NCBI GenBank assembly: GCA_019802505.1
Contig: JAFMOC010000072.1
Location: 1,416,001-1,480,000, forward strand
Direction of reading: 5' to 3'
DNA length: 64,000 bases
Source of the DNA: Corydoras sp. C115
Taxonomy: Eukaryota > Chordata > Actinopteri > Siluriformes > Callichthyidae
Positions 22,650 to 33,589 of this stretch are shown here, one piece after another; within the stretch, counting starts at the first letter, position 1; every line of letters starts with the position of its first letter. The notes beneath the pieces were generated by a model. The model saw only the letters and a list, made by a program, of their open reading frames with translations, was not told the DNA's origin and did no database searches. The translations under genes were made by a program, and so were the position numbers.

Positions 22650-22815
22650 GAGAGAGAACTGTCTGCTCATCCTTTCATGGAGATTTATAAGGGGGATGTC
22701 ATCCACTACATGTGTCCGCTGGAAAATCAGGAGAGCTTCTTTGTACCTGAACTGTTTGAGAAGCAAACCGTGACCGAGCAGGAGACCCAAGATGACAGCG
22801 ATGTCAAGAAAACAG
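22650..22815 (+). CDS. tex264: tex264 penultimate coding exon (end of GyrI-like domain)
   Basis: TEX264 is a single-pass ER membrane protein whose cytosolic GyrI-like domain and disordered tail make it a selective ER-phagy receptor; it also helps p97/SPRTN clear TOP1 adducts. The exon is 166 nt, preceded by a pyrimidine tract ending TTTCTTTCAG and followed by GTATAT. It starts in phase 0 and ends in phase 1, giving 55 residues plus one base. The peptide opens ERELSAHPFMEIYKGDVIHY and continues MCPLENQESFFVPELFE. From memory, human TEX264 has the matching ERKLCAYPRLEIYQEDQIHF then MCPL...FYVPE, so the identification rests on a long collinear match at the end of the GyrI-like fold. The rest is acidic and disordered. 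A young SINE ends about 100 bp upstream of the acceptor. No upstream coding exon was found in the window, so the N-terminal membrane anchor lies further 5'. The tex264a/tex264b paralogue cannot be decided. Confidence 0.9.
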
Positions 22816-22829
22816 GTATATCATCGTAA

Positions 22830-23400
22830 TTACTCAGACATTACAGAGGCCTGTCTTTATGATATTAAAGAGACGGGTTTAATATTGTTTGCTACGACGT
22901 GTGTGTCAAAGTGATGTTTACAGAGTTCCGTGACATGACATAATAATGTCACTATTACCTCGCAACAAGACAAGTCAGCAAGTAAGTATGCAGCGTGTCA
23001 TAAACACGTACGTCAAAGACAAGTCGTTACTCAACAATCCTGAGCTGGACTTGCTCTCCCTTTCGGGTTGCATATATGTGATCTACTTTCATCTACTTTT
23101 ATGGCCTTCTGTATACCATAATGTCATAACACATTTTATTTACCGTTAACATCATCGGTTTCTCAAACAAACTGCAGAAAATAAAGGCATAATAAAATAC
23201 ACTGGGATGTATTGGTGCACCTCTATATTTTTTGACAAGTTTGTTCCCTCGTTTGCAAACATAAGTGTTTACTCTTCTGGAAAGGCCTTGTACAAAAAGT
23301 AAAAATTGCTGTAGAAAAGTTGTTTTTTTTGCCTATTTATTAAATGTAAAAAAAACTTTATTAAAAAGTAAAACAAAAATAAAAATCTCATGTTGGATAA
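22830..23400. other. intronic DNA, nothing recognised
   Basis: AT-rich intron start with no recognised repeat. Confidence 0.4.
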
Positions 23401-23419
23401 CATGGTCAGTTTCAAAATC

Positions 23420-23685
23420 TCAGGGGGGGGTTCCACATGCCCATCCAGGGGAGAATGTTTCGGGGCTGGGCAGGACAATCTATCACTGGGCACACACTCA
23501 GTCACACACACACACACACACACACAAACACGCACTATATGGGGCAATTTCAATTCAATTTTCCTTTACCATGTTTTTGGATATGGGAATAAACCGGAGA
23601 ACCTGGAGAAAATCCCAGATTGGGATTCGACCTGGATAACCAAGCGCTGAGAGGCGGACGTGCTAACCACTGAGCCACCCAAAAG
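23420..23685 (-). mobile_element. SINE family A, diverged
   Basis: GGTTCCACATGCCCATCCAG to GAGCCACCC with an expanded CA run (23505-23525) in the GT-rich part of the element. Confidence 0.82.
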
Positions 23686-24016
23686 GTGTATATTTGTAGG
23701 TGTGATAAGAAGGCCTCTAATAATTATATTAATAAATATAGTTTGTATCCTTATGCTGCATGTTGTAAAATAAAACCAAATGATGGTACTATTTGATTTA
23801 AATAAACCATTTTGGAAGGTATTGTAAGGAAGTAACACGATGTCTCTGAAAAGAAAATAGGTTTTAATGAATAATTAAGAGAAATATGGCCAAAAAATGT
23901 CTTTAGACTTTAGAGCTGTCTTTAGACTTCATTGTGTCCAGGCATCACTTTACTTCCCGCAGTCAGACTATTACATTTGTCCTGCTGAAAGGAATAATCT
24001 CTCATTTTGTCGCATT

Positions 24017-24225
24017 ATCTTTTGCTTAATCATATAGTAGGGTAGTGGGGAGGCTTCCCCATGTCTATCCGGGGAGAACGTTTCAGGTGCTGGGTAGATA
24101 CACCCAGGAAAGACCACCAATCCATCGCTGGGCACACAACTCACTCTCTCTCACACACATTTTATATATGGTCAATTTAAAGCATCCAAATAACTTTAAA
24201 TCCATGTTTTTGGACTTTGGGAGAT
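24017..24225 (-). mobile_element. SINE family A, 3' two thirds
   Basis: CGCATTATCTTTTGCTTAATC to CCATGTTTTTGGACTTTGGGAG. The tRNA-like part is lost. Confidence 0.78.
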
Positions 24226-24339
24226 GAGTTAGGTCATACGCAGGCCCACTTTATCCAGTCATCCAAGTCTTACAGAGACAGTACACTATTTACTGGCCGT
24301 TACACTATGAAATAAAGACTATAAACCATTCATTATCAA

Positions 24340-24460
24340 ACAAACCTGCAATACAGTGAAGCCATGAATAGTGATCCCCGATATGCTTCAGATGCTGTAC
24401 TGGAGAACCCTGGTTTCAAGCATTTAATGAAAGTGCTAGACAATGAAAAAGGCTCCAGTA
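24340..24460 (+). repeat. dispersed repeat shared with 6355-6475
   Basis: GCAATACAGTGAAGCC, ATATGCTTCAGATGC and AAGTGCTAGACAATG correspond to the copy at 6.4 kb. Confidence 0.6.
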
Positions 24461-24529
24461 CACCGCTGTACGCTGCACTGAATTCATACCGAACCGCAAG
24501 GTCCATACCGCGGTGTTAACTGAACCATT

Positions 24530-25485
24530 CAAGTTCAAGTTATTTATTCATGTCGCGCTTTTTACAACAGTACATCGTCACAAAGCAGCTTTACAGAATG
24601 AAAAGCCTTTAACCCCCCAAAGAGCGAGCCGAAGCGACAGTGGCAAGAAAAAACTCTGTTATGTTGTTATTTAAGGAAGAAACCTTGTGAGGACCAAGAC
24701 TCAGTGGGGGACTCATCCTCCTTGAGCGGCCAGGCGGCAACAACAGTGTAGGACAGCTATGTACAGATATTAAACAAATGGAAAAACTAACAACTGGAAA
24801 ACTATATGTGAGTCCATTAGGGGGCGTCCTGCAGGACCGCCTTGTCAGGTTCCATACAGTATTCGTCAGCATGGATGAAGATCTCCAGGAAGCCGGTCAC
24901 ACCTCAAAAAAAACAGACAAGGAAGGCAGTTAGAGCTGATAATAAAGCACGGCATTTAATTAATAAGTAATTAATTGACACAGTGCAGCATGTGACTCCG
25001 GCATCACTGACTAGAGCAGCAGAACTAAAAGAGGCAGATACTGCAGGGTACATAGTTGAGAGGACACCCTGGAACAGCATCATTTCAGCGCCATACCCCC
25101 CCATTAATGATGAGGTGGGTGAAGAGGTGAAACGCCAGCATACACTGATCACAGATTACCCCCCAACACAGCCAAGTCTGAGACCTACATCTTTATCTAC
25201 AGGGGATTAATTAAACGCCAGATTAAATAAATGTGTTTTTAATTTATTTTTAAAGATTAATAGTGATTCAGAATCACGAACAGTAACTGGAAGGCTATTC
25301 CAAAGTTGAGGAGCCTTGTAGGAGAACGCTCTTCCACCAGCAGTAACTTTATTTATTCTAGGAGCTAAGAGAAGACCAGCACCTTGAGATCTGAGCTCAC
25401 GTGTCGGCTTGTACGATTGAATCAGCTCACTCAGATACTGTGGAGCCTGATTATGTAGAATCTTATGTTATCAATAAAATACCCG
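24530..25485 (+). repeat. teleost interspersed repeat, about 0.95 kb
   Basis: Landmarks AAGCAGCTTTACAGAATG, GACAGTGGCAAGAAAAAACTC, AAGAAACCTTGTGAGGACC, GAGCGGCCAGGCGG and, at the far end, ATTCTAGGAGCTAAGAG and CAGATACTGTGGAGCCTGAT. I remember this pattern as widespread in teleosts but cannot name the family. Flanked by ACCGAACCGCAAGG...CCGCGGTG and GTACCGTTGCACCCC, which may be ends of a hAT element that hosts it. Confidence 0.65.
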
Positions 25486-25755
25486 TGACTTTTGTGTACC
25501 GTTGCACCCCCAACTTATTACTACAAAATCATGAACACATTCTAGGAAGTTCCGAAAACTAATTAGTAAATGTGTGATATGAAGTGTCGGAGTCTCAGAT
25601 GAGCCTTAGGAACATGTGCTGTGGATACAATGTTAATTAACACAACGAGTAAACAGCTGGTAAAACTCTTCCATCAGCCATCGTTCTGTCAGTGTGACAT
25701 CTAAATGCATGAGCTTGTTTGTTCTCGGATGCACCTGCATGTAGGTAGCATGTGT

Positions 25756-25756
<1 letters not shown>

Positions 25757-25802
<46 letters not shown>
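25757..25802. repeat. GT microsatellite
   Basis: About 21 perfect units, a likely polymorphic marker. Confidence 0.95.
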
Positions 25803-25803
<1 letters not shown>

Positions 25804-25829
25804 CCGTATGCATGTGTGTGTCCACAGCT

Positions 25830-26350
25830 TTCCTTAATTAAAGGCTCATCAATCACAGCTGCTAAGCTGGATATGACAATATGATATACCCTGATTGCAG
25901 GCTGGTTGGATTTAGAGCAGCTCCACAACACCACTTACCACACACCTTACCACACGTCTCTTAGAGAGGTATGTGGTCTGCAGAGTGGTTTATTTATGCC
26001 AACATCGGGCTGTTGTTTCACTGCTGTATTCATGCTTTATTAGTAATTGTGGTCAAAGCATATTGTGTCTAACAAAATTGCAATGCGTATAGGGTTTGGG
26101 AAAGTAAGCCTGTTTGTGCCCCGCTGTTTGCTGCACAGGTTAGTGTTCCGAAATTCTACTTATCCAAATTCTTAACAAGTAAAAAAAATGTTTTTTCCTG
26201 CAATTCCATAGAGCTAAGCAAATAACAAATAAGCAGCCAGGCTGGTGGTTCAGAGTAGGAGTCCGTCCTGTGAATTATGCTGTCGGTCAAATCCCGACCC
26301 TAACCCTGTTTCAGTGTGTTTTTTTATTAATTTGAAAATTTGGATGATAT
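25830..26350. other. intronic DNA, nothing recognised
   Basis: No repeat or exon recognised. Confidence 0.4.
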
Positions 26351-26360
26351 GTTGTTATGG

Positions 26361-26686
26361 GGGGCGGCACGGTGGCCTCTCAGCATTAGGGATTCCCGGT
26401 TCGAATCCCCATCTGGGAGGAGTTTCCAGTTTCTCCCCATGTCTGCGTGGGTTTCCTCCGGGTTCTCCGGTTTCCTCCCACAGTCCAAAAACATGGATCA
26501 AGTCAATTGAACTCTCAAAAATTGCCCCATATAGAGTGTGTCTGTGTGAGTGAGTGTGTGCCCTGGATTGGCGCCCTGTCCTGGTTCTATCTGCACAGCG
26601 CCCGAGACGTTCTCCCCTGGATGGGCATGGGGAACCCCACCGCGACCCTAATAGAGGATAAAGCGGGAGTTAATGAATGAATGAAT
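26361..26686 (+). mobile_element. SINE family A with small deletions
   Basis: GGCGGCACGGTGGCCTCTCAGC (deletion of the A-box region) and GTGTGCCCTGGATTGG (deletion at CAGCGATGG). Flanked by ATGTTGTTAT duplications near 26348 and 26686. Confidence 0.9.
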
Positions 26687-26699
26687 GTTGTTATATCAT

Positions 26700-27170
26700 T
26701 AAATCAATTATTTTATAAGTAACAATCGACATTGAAATTCATTTATTAAATCTGTGTTTTCAATCTTTTTTGTATTTTTATTCATTTGAGAGTAATCTAA
26801 ATATTTCTAGGGTGTGGGCAAAACTGTGCATTCAGTGATGATAAGGAAACATTGAACCCTTTTATTGCCTTTGTATAAACCAGAAAACCGAATGATTAAT
26901 CGAAAAGTTTATTATTAATTAATGAAAGATGATCTGAAATAAATTCTTGAATCTATACATTTATTTTACAGTTCTTTTTAAGGGCCGCTAAGACATGTGT
27001 ATACCCATGTTTACAATGTTTAAAGGTCACAGTTATATACTGTCCAGAACTAAAGCTTTAACAAAATTGTCTGACTGAAAATGGGAGTGAATTTTGTTCA
27101 GATAACGCCTGGGTCTCCAAAGTCTTTCACTATTTACTGTTGTCATGAAAATATAGGTATCAATTTCTGT
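26700..27170. other. intronic DNA, nothing recognised
   Basis: AT-rich, no recognised element. Confidence 0.4.
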
Positions 27171-27176
27171 CACGTG

Positions 27177-27292
27177 CCCAGCGATAGATTGGCGCCCTGT
27201 CCTGGGTGGATCTGCCCAGCGCCCGAGACGTTCTCCCCTGGATGGGCATGGGGAACCCCACCATGACCCTAATAGAGGATAAAAGCGGAATG
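27177..27292 (+). mobile_element. SINE family A 3' module, truncated at CCCAGCGATAG
   Basis: Bounded by AATTTCTGTCACGTG on the left and AATTTCTGACACATC on the right, an imperfect target duplication. The third short copy with independent flanks. Confidence 0.85.
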
Positions 27293-27414
27293 AATTTCTG
27301 ACACATCTGTGAAGAAGAAGTCATAAATAACTGTTAAATATGTATTATGTATTTTGAGTGGCACCTCCTAAAGTCATGCTACCGAGCTTGTACATACATG
27401 TTCATAATCATTCA

Positions 27415-27762
27415 ATCATTCATTCATTATCTCCCGCTTTATCCTCTATTAGGGTCGCGGTGGGGTTCCCCATGCCCATCCAGGGGAGAACATCTCGGGC
27501 GCTGGGCAGACAGACCCAGGACAGGACGCCAATCCATCGCTGGGCACACACTTACTCACACAGACACACTCTATATGGGGCAATTTTGAGAATTCAATTG
27601 ACCTGATCCATGTTTTTGGACTGTGGGAGGAAACCGGAGAACCCGGAGGAAACCCACGCAGACACGGGGAGAACATGGAAACTCCAGCCAGATGGGGATT
27701 CGAACCGGGAATCCCTAGCGCTAAGAGGCGAACATGTTAACCACTAAACCACCGTGCCGCCC
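27415..27762 (-). mobile_element. SINE family A, full length
   Basis: TTCATTATCTCCCGCTTTATC to CACCGTGCCGCCCC with both promoter boxes. Confidence 0.93.
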
Positions 27763-27779
27763 CGTTAAGTGCTTTATTA

Positions 27780-28350
27780 CAGAAAATGACATAATGCATT
27801 ATAATATGAACTTATTTAAACTTTTGATTCTTTGGATGTTCAGATATTTTAACTTAAAACAAGATGATTCCACTTTACTTAAAGCCTGTAAAGAGCATTT
27901 ATAAGCTTTTATAAGTCATTGTGTACTACTATGTATGCACTCTCTTTCAAAGAGGTAATTAATGGCAACACTTTATGCCTGTAAAGAGAGCTTATAAGCT
28001 TTTATAAACTGTTATGAGCGCTTGTAAAGACATTTTCAGGGAAAGCGTTTGTTAAACACAAATGTTATAAGGCTTTATGTCAGTGGTCTGTATGAGAAGT
28101 TGTTGAAGAGTTAAGTGAAAGATTGAAAACACAATACGAGATTTAATAAGTTAATTCCAATGTCAATTTTAACTTATAAAATGATTGATTTTTGATCTTT
28201 GTGTTATAAAAAACTTAATAAGTGTGTTTATGTACATCTGTAGACACTAACAAAGACTTAAAAAAAGTATTATACATCATTATAAATACTTTTTTGAGCT
28301 TTATAATGAGCACTTATAATGCGTTATGTATACTGGATTTAGGTACACTG
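27780..28350. repeat. TTATAA-rich interspersed repeat
   Basis: Two partial repeats of GCCTGTAAAGAG...TTATAAGCTTTTATAA, with ATAATGCATTATAAT and CACTTATAATGCGTTATG ends. Related sequence occurs at 58800-58920 and 59815-60260. Confidence 0.5.
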
Positions 28351-28354
28351 TTAA

Positions 28355-28560
28355 CATTAATTCTAGGAGCTAAAAGTAAATCAGCACCTTGAGAGTGGAG
28401 TTTGTGTGTTAGGTTATACAATTGGATGAGTTCACAGTTCAGATACTGTGGAGTCTGATGTTGAATTTCCTTTGTAATTAATACAATATTGCAATTAATG
28501 CACAACTTAGCTGGCAGCCAGTGTACTGATACAGAATTCAGAACTTATAGGATAGCAGTG
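28355..28560 (+). repeat. fragment of the 24530-type repeat
   Basis: AATTCTAGGAGCTAAAAGTA, AGCACCTTGAGAGTGGAG and CAGATACTGTGGAGTCTGAT correspond to 25355-25460. Confidence 0.65.
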
Positions 28561-28569
28561 AGCACTACA

Positions 28570-29090
28570 CCTCACCTTGCACAGCAGAGTGTAAGATAAG
28601 GCTTTGAGTCTGTCTTTTGGCGCTGCATGTTTTTATCTGTCTTTGTGTTTAGAAATCAAATAAACATTTGATCCGATTCATCTAAATCTAATTCTTGCAA
28701 TTCTTTTTGCAGTCACTGTTTTCTTAACCGTGCGGCTTTATTCAGAATTAATTTCATCTGCCATGTGTGAGACGCGACTGAGCAGAAAACCAGATGCTGG
28801 TTTAACAATCCCACTGGAGCCAATTTAGAATTTAATTTGGGCAAATGCTGTCTAAGAGGCTTTCAACATGGAGTGTAATAACTCTTGTAGTTTTTTGTAG
28901 ACTTCTGTTGGCATGTCTAAATGTAATGCATGCCTCTAAAAAAGCCCCTCCTGAGGGACTGTTGATCAGCCGGCTCTCTCCCCCTCCCCTCTTTCTCAAA
29001 CCTCCATGTACAGTGTGCTACACTGTCTGATTTAATTAACATTGCCTTAAAAAATGTCAAGATTATATACAGCGGTTCAGACTGATAGAC
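28570..29090. other. intronic DNA, nothing recognised
   Basis: No exon or repeat recognised. Confidence 0.4.
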
Positions 29091-29098
29091 TCCATCCG

Positions 29099-29414
29099 TC
29101 CATTATCTTACACTTTATCCTCTACTAGGGTCGCAGGGGGGGGGGTTCCCCATGCCCATCCAGGAGAGAACGTTTCAGGCGCTGGGCAGATCCAATCTAT
29201 CACTGGGCACAGACACACTCTATATGGGGCAATTTGGAGAATTCAATTGACCTTGCTTCATGTTGTTGGACTGTGGGAGGAAACCGAAAACCCGGAGGAA
29301 ACCCACGCGGAAACGGGGAGGAACATGGAAACTCCACCCAGATTGGGATTTGAACCGGGAATCCCTAGCGCTGAGAGGAGAACATGCCAAACCACTAAGC
29401 TACCGTGCCACCCC
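29099..29414 (-). mobile_element. SINE family A, some deletions
   Basis: CATTATCTTACACTTTATCC to GCTACCGTGCCACCCC. Part of the GT-rich segment is deleted. Confidence 0.87.
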
Positions 29415-29722
29415 AACAGAGACCATGTATAATAAAAGTTTAGCCAAAATGGATTCACTTCCATCAGTGAAGTTTTTGGGATGATCCATCTTGTCCTTAG
29501 TGAGGGTGAAGGACGTCAAAGATTCAGACATCTTTCGGGTTGGCATTTGTCCTTATATGGAAAATCCTGAAATATCATAGAACTCCATAGAAGTCGTTTA
29601 AAGTGGCATTTTATATTTACTTTTTTTAAATGCTAAAAAAAATCATTACAGCTACAGATGCTAAACTTTCAGATATGTGGTGTTGTTTTGGATTTGTATA
29701 TTATATTATTTACATAACATAT

Positions 29723-30521
29723 TGTCACTCATGTCCCTCATGAGGGTACTCACAAGGGGTGCGCTGCAATATTCGGAGAACCGTAGTCGACTATGAACCT
29801 CATAGTCGAATGTACCATTTTGACCACATGGGGGAGCCCATGGCTGCTGCTAAGCATTAGTTTTTACATGAAATGTCTTTGTTTTCGTTATATATATAGC
29901 CTTTTGTCAAATAAAACTCATTGATCTGAGTGTTTTAGGTTTTTCCTTTGAAGAGGAAAAAAGTCCAGAACGGGGATCCCATTTACGGTGCCTTAGAAAA
30001 ACAAAGATCTTTTTTTAAAAACCACGCTTATAGCGCCATCTTGTGGTGAAATGTTAACTGATTCGACTATCAGTCGACTATAGGGAAAATCTGACGAATC
30101 AGATTCGACTATGAAAATCCTTAGTTGAAGACACCCCTAGTACTCACTGACTCCGTTGGGTGATTGGTTAATTTTGGTGCACGTGATCGGGTGTTTTTGT
30201 ATTTAGTTTCCGTGTTCCCCGTCCCACCGTGCACCTCTTTATTTTCCCCCGGTTGTCTCGTTTGTTGGTGACCCTTTCTGTTGGTGTCCCTACACCTTTT
30301 AATTAATAAACTCCGTTTTGTTTTATGTCCCGGTGTCTCCGAACTCTCCTTCCGCGCTTAACACGGTTCGGCGCTGCGCATTTCTCCGTGCAGGCTATCG
30401 GGTTAGTGATTACAGGTAGTTCGGTGTGCGCATTTTCTCCGCGCAGACGTTCCCCATGAACATTTTCAGGCCTAATCGGCATGCGCAGCCGATCTCTGGG
30501 TAAGACGAGCGAGCTCTAACA
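29723..30521 (+). mobile_element. solo LTR (about 405 bp without its insertion)
   Basis: Starts TGTCACTC, ends CTCTAACA, flanked by the perfect 5-bp duplication CATAT (29718-29722 and 30522-30526). Contains GGGTGATTGGTT, GTGCACGTGAT, TAGTTTCCG and a poly(A) signal AATAAA (about 30305). Homologous to the inverted LTR at 58989-59447. No internal retroviral or gypsy coding sequence adjoins it. Interrupted by a 386-bp hAT MITE. Confidence 0.88.
29754..30139 (-). mobile_element. hAT MITE inserted in the LTR
   Basis: Ends AAGGGGTG and CACCCCTA with a perfect 8-bp duplication GTACTCAC (29746-29753 and 30140-30147). Homologous in inverse orientation to 17680-18082 (shared GCGCCATCTTGTGG, CAGTCGACTATAGGGAAAAT). 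Confidence 0.93.
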
Positions 30522-30526
30522 CATAT

Positions 30527-30875
30527 ACTGTAACTGCCAGATTTGACCATCTGCTGCTTGCCTTGACCATGATTTCAGGTTTTATTTTACAGCCATTTCA
30601 GACAAGTTTTATAGATTTACTGTGAGTTTAAAACGTGTACGTTTGGATTTCACCTACTTTTTATTTCGACTAGAGAGTGTTAAAATGCTTTTGAATTCAT
30701 GATCGGTGTTCTTTAAAACCATTGGTGGCAAAGCTTTCATTTGCATCCAGATTTATTAGAATGGGATGTGTTTATAAAGTGCTTTTTATAATACAGAGCA
30801 AGACAACAAAATAACATGGAAGCGGATATGCAGTGAGAGTAATGATAGAGCAGCAACTCTTTGCTTTGTTTTCAG
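30527..30875. other. intronic DNA before the candidate cassette exon
   Basis: No repeat recognised; ends in a pyrimidine-rich tract. Confidence 0.4.
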
Positions 30876-30926
30876 CTCAAAACTTGCACGTTCCAGAACA
30901 AACAGTACGGCATGAAGTCATCAGAG
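30876..30926 (+). CDS. tex264: candidate 51-nt cassette exon inside the tex264 intron
   Basis: A strong acceptor (CTTTGCTTTGTTTTCAG) precedes 51 nt that end at AGAG followed by GTAATT, a moderate donor. In the phase imposed by the preceding tex264 exon (one base carried) it reads without a stop as AQNLHVPEQTVRHEVIRG and returns phase 1 to the last exon, so inclusion would keep the frame. It lies in non-repetitive DNA. A 51-nt stretch is open by chance in a given frame nearly half the time, so the evidence is mainly the splice sites and phase match. It could equally be a decoy exon. Confidence 0.35.
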
Positions 30927-31100
30927 GTAATTTTACCCTGCGGCTATGTTTGTACTCTTTACCCACTCTGGGGTTTATGTGAAATCCATAGCATCAACTT
31001 AAACAACAGAATTGGGAAAAAAAAATCCAGGGCATGTCATGCATTCAGATGTTTGCAATCAGTAGCAAATACATAATAAATTTTAAAGCAAATACATATA

Positions 31101-31457
31101 TTCATTCATTCATTCATTCATTATCTCCCGCTTTATCCTCTATTAGGGTCGCGGTGGGGTTCCCCATGCCCATCCAGCGGAGAGCGTCTCGGGCGCTGGG
31201 CAGATAGACCCAGGACAGGGCGCCAATCCATCGCTGGGCAACACACTCACTCACACAAACACACTCTATATGGGGCAATTTGGAGAATTCAATTGACTTG
31301 ATCCATGTTTTTGGACTGTGGGAAGAAACCGGAGAACCCGGAGGAAACCCACGCAGACACGGGGAGAACATGGAAACTCCACCCAGATGGGGATTCGAAC
31401 CAGGAACCCCTAGTGCTGAGAGGAGAACGTGCTGACCACTAAGACACCGTGCCGCCA
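31101..31457 (-). mobile_element. SINE family A, full length
   Basis: Perfect 12-bp duplication CAAATACATATA (31089-31100 and 31458-31469). Confidence 0.95.
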
Positions 31458-31514
31458 CAAATACATATATAATTTATTAATTACATAATAAGAAAAACAC
31501 AAATGTAGGACATT

Positions 31515-31862
31515 TATTCATTCATTATCTTCCGCTTTATCCTCTATTAGGGTCGCGGTGGGGTTCCCCATGACCATCCAGCGGAGAGCGTCTCGGGCGC
31601 TGGGCAGATAGACCCAGGACAGGGCGCCAACCTATCGCTGGGCACACACTCACTCACACAGACACACTCTATATGGGGCAATTTGGAGAACTCAATTGAC
31701 TTGATCCATGTTTTTGGACTGTGGGAGGAAACCGGAAAACCTGGAGGAAACCCACGCAGACACGGGGAGAACATGGAAACTCCACCCAGATGGGGATTCG
31801 AACCAGGAATCCCTAGCGCTGAGAGGAGAACGTGCTAAACCACTAAGCCACCGTGCCGCCCC
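31515..31862 (-). mobile_element. SINE family A, full length
   Basis: Perfect 13-bp duplication AATGTAGGACATT (31502-31514 and 31863-31875). Shares CATCCAGCGGAGAGCGTCTC with the neighbour at 31101, suggesting the same source copy. Confidence 0.95.
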
Positions 31863-31907
31863 AATGTAGGACATTCGGCAGTTAAAATATAACTTTTTTT
31901 TTTACTC

Positions 31908-32236
31908 GTCATTAAAAGCTTCCACTTTATCCTCTACTAGGGTCGCAGGGGGTTCCCCCCCGCCCATCCAGGGACAGGACAAGACAGGATGCCAAGCTAT
32001 TGCTGGGCACACACTCACTCACACACTCACTCACACAGACACACTCTATATGGGGCAATTTGGAGAATTCAATTGACTTGACCCATGTTTTTGGACTGTG
32101 TGAGGAAACTGGAGAACCTGGAGGAAACCCACGCGGACACTGGAGAACATGGAAACTCCACCCATATGGGGATTCGAATCAGGAATCCCTAGTGCTGAGA
32201 GGAGAACGTGCTGACCACTAAACCACCGTGCCACCC
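31908..32236 (-). mobile_element. SINE family A, near full length
   Basis: AAGCTTCCACTTTATCCTC to CACCGTGCCACCCC. Internal deletion around GGACAGGACAAGACAGGATG. Confidence 0.88.
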
Positions 32237-32274
32237 CGTGATAAAAATGATTTGATGAAAATGATTTGTGATGA

Positions 32275-32412
32275 AGTAGGGTGTGGTAGCTCAGTGGTTC
32301 AGGTGCTGGCCTTATTTGTTCTAAGGGTTCTGTTTATAACCTTGTGTTCTGATTATACACACGTCACTTTAGACAATAGCGTCTGCTAAATGAGCAAATG
32401 TGGATGTAACTT
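32275..32412 (+). mobile_element. SINE family B, diverged
   Basis: GGTGTGGTAGCTCAGTGGTTC and AGCGTCTGCTAAATGAGC. The middle is degenerate. Confidence 0.65.
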
Positions 32413-32429
32413 GTGGATTATATAATTTA

Positions 32430-32495
32430 TTCATTTATTTATTATCTTCAGCTTAATCCTCTACTAGGGTCGGGGGGGGGGGGGGGGGGCGTTCA
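32430..32495 (-). mobile_element. SINE family A tail fragment
   Basis: TTATTATCTTCAGCTTAATC plus a long G run. Confidence 0.6.
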
Positions 32496-32499
32496 ATGC

Positions 32500-33075
32500 C
32501 AATTTTCTTGAGGTGTCTGGAGCTCTTCATCCATGGCACCATTGCGGTGACGCAATAACTGGATGGAATCTGGATTTCTGTTGGACTGTCCGTCCTGCAG
32601 GACGTCCTCAATGGACTTATAGAGTTTTTCAATTGTTAAATACAGTCACCTGATCACCACACAATCTGTACATGGCTGTCTTACACCGTTGTTGCTGCCT
32701 GGCCGCTCAAGGAGGATGAGTCCCCCACTGAGCCTTGGTCCTCACAAGACTTCTTCTTTAAAATAGCAACATAACAGGGAGTTTTTTCTTGCCACTGTCA
32801 CTGCAGCTTGCTCTTTGGGGGTTTAAAGGGGGGTATCTGTACATTAGTGTCCTACATTGTTGTTGCTGCCTGGCCGCTCAAGGAGGATGAGTCCCCCATT
32901 GAGTCTTGGTCCTCCCAAGGTTTCTTCCTTGAATAACAACATAAAAGGGAGTTTTTTCTTGCCACTGTCGCTTCGGCTTGCTCTTTGGGGGTCTAAAGGC
33001 TTTCCATTCTGTAAAGCTGCTTTGTGACAATGTTCTGTTGCAAAAAGCGCTCTATAAATAAATTACTTGAACTTA
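32500..33075 (-). repeat. 24530-type repeat, with an internal tandem duplication
   Basis: GCTGCCTGGCCGCTCAAGGA occurs twice (about 32692 and 32866), each followed by GGTCCTC and GTTTTTTCTTGCCACTGTC, so a segment of about 170 bp is duplicated. Ends CATTCTGTAAAGCTGCTTTG. Confidence 0.75.
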
Positions 33076-33259
33076 CTTAGACATTTTTGGACTGTGGGAG
33101 GAAAGCAGAAAACACAGATCATGAAAACTCCAACCGCAACAAACCCCAACATGCCATCCAATTATTTAATTAATAAACAAAATATGCTTAATATTAAAAT
33201 ATGCTACTTAATATGCTACTTTTTTTGTTTGTATTTTGACCATCACAGCATTTTTGCTG

Positions 33260-33580
33260 GGTGGCATGGTGGCTTAATAGTTGGCACGTTTGCCTCTCAG
33301 TGCTGGTGATTCAGGTTCGAATCCCGATCTGGGTGAAGTTTCCATGTACTCTCCATGTCCATGTGGGTTTCCTCCACGTTCTCCGGTTTCCTCTCACAGT
33401 CCAAAAACATGGATTTAAGGTAAGTTGAAGACCCCATAGTGTGTGTGTTCCCTGCAATAGATTGGTACCCTGTACTGGGTGTACCGTGTACCCAGCGCTC
33501 CAAATGTTTTCCTCTGGATGAGGATGAACCCCCCCCCCCCATTACCCTAGTAGAGGATTAAGTTGATAAGTTGAAATAAA
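33260..33580 (+). mobile_element. SINE family A, old copy
   Basis: GGGTGGCATGGTGGCTTAATAG to TAGAGGATTAAGTTG with numerous changes. Confidence 0.82.
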
Positions 33581-33589
33581 TGAATAAAT

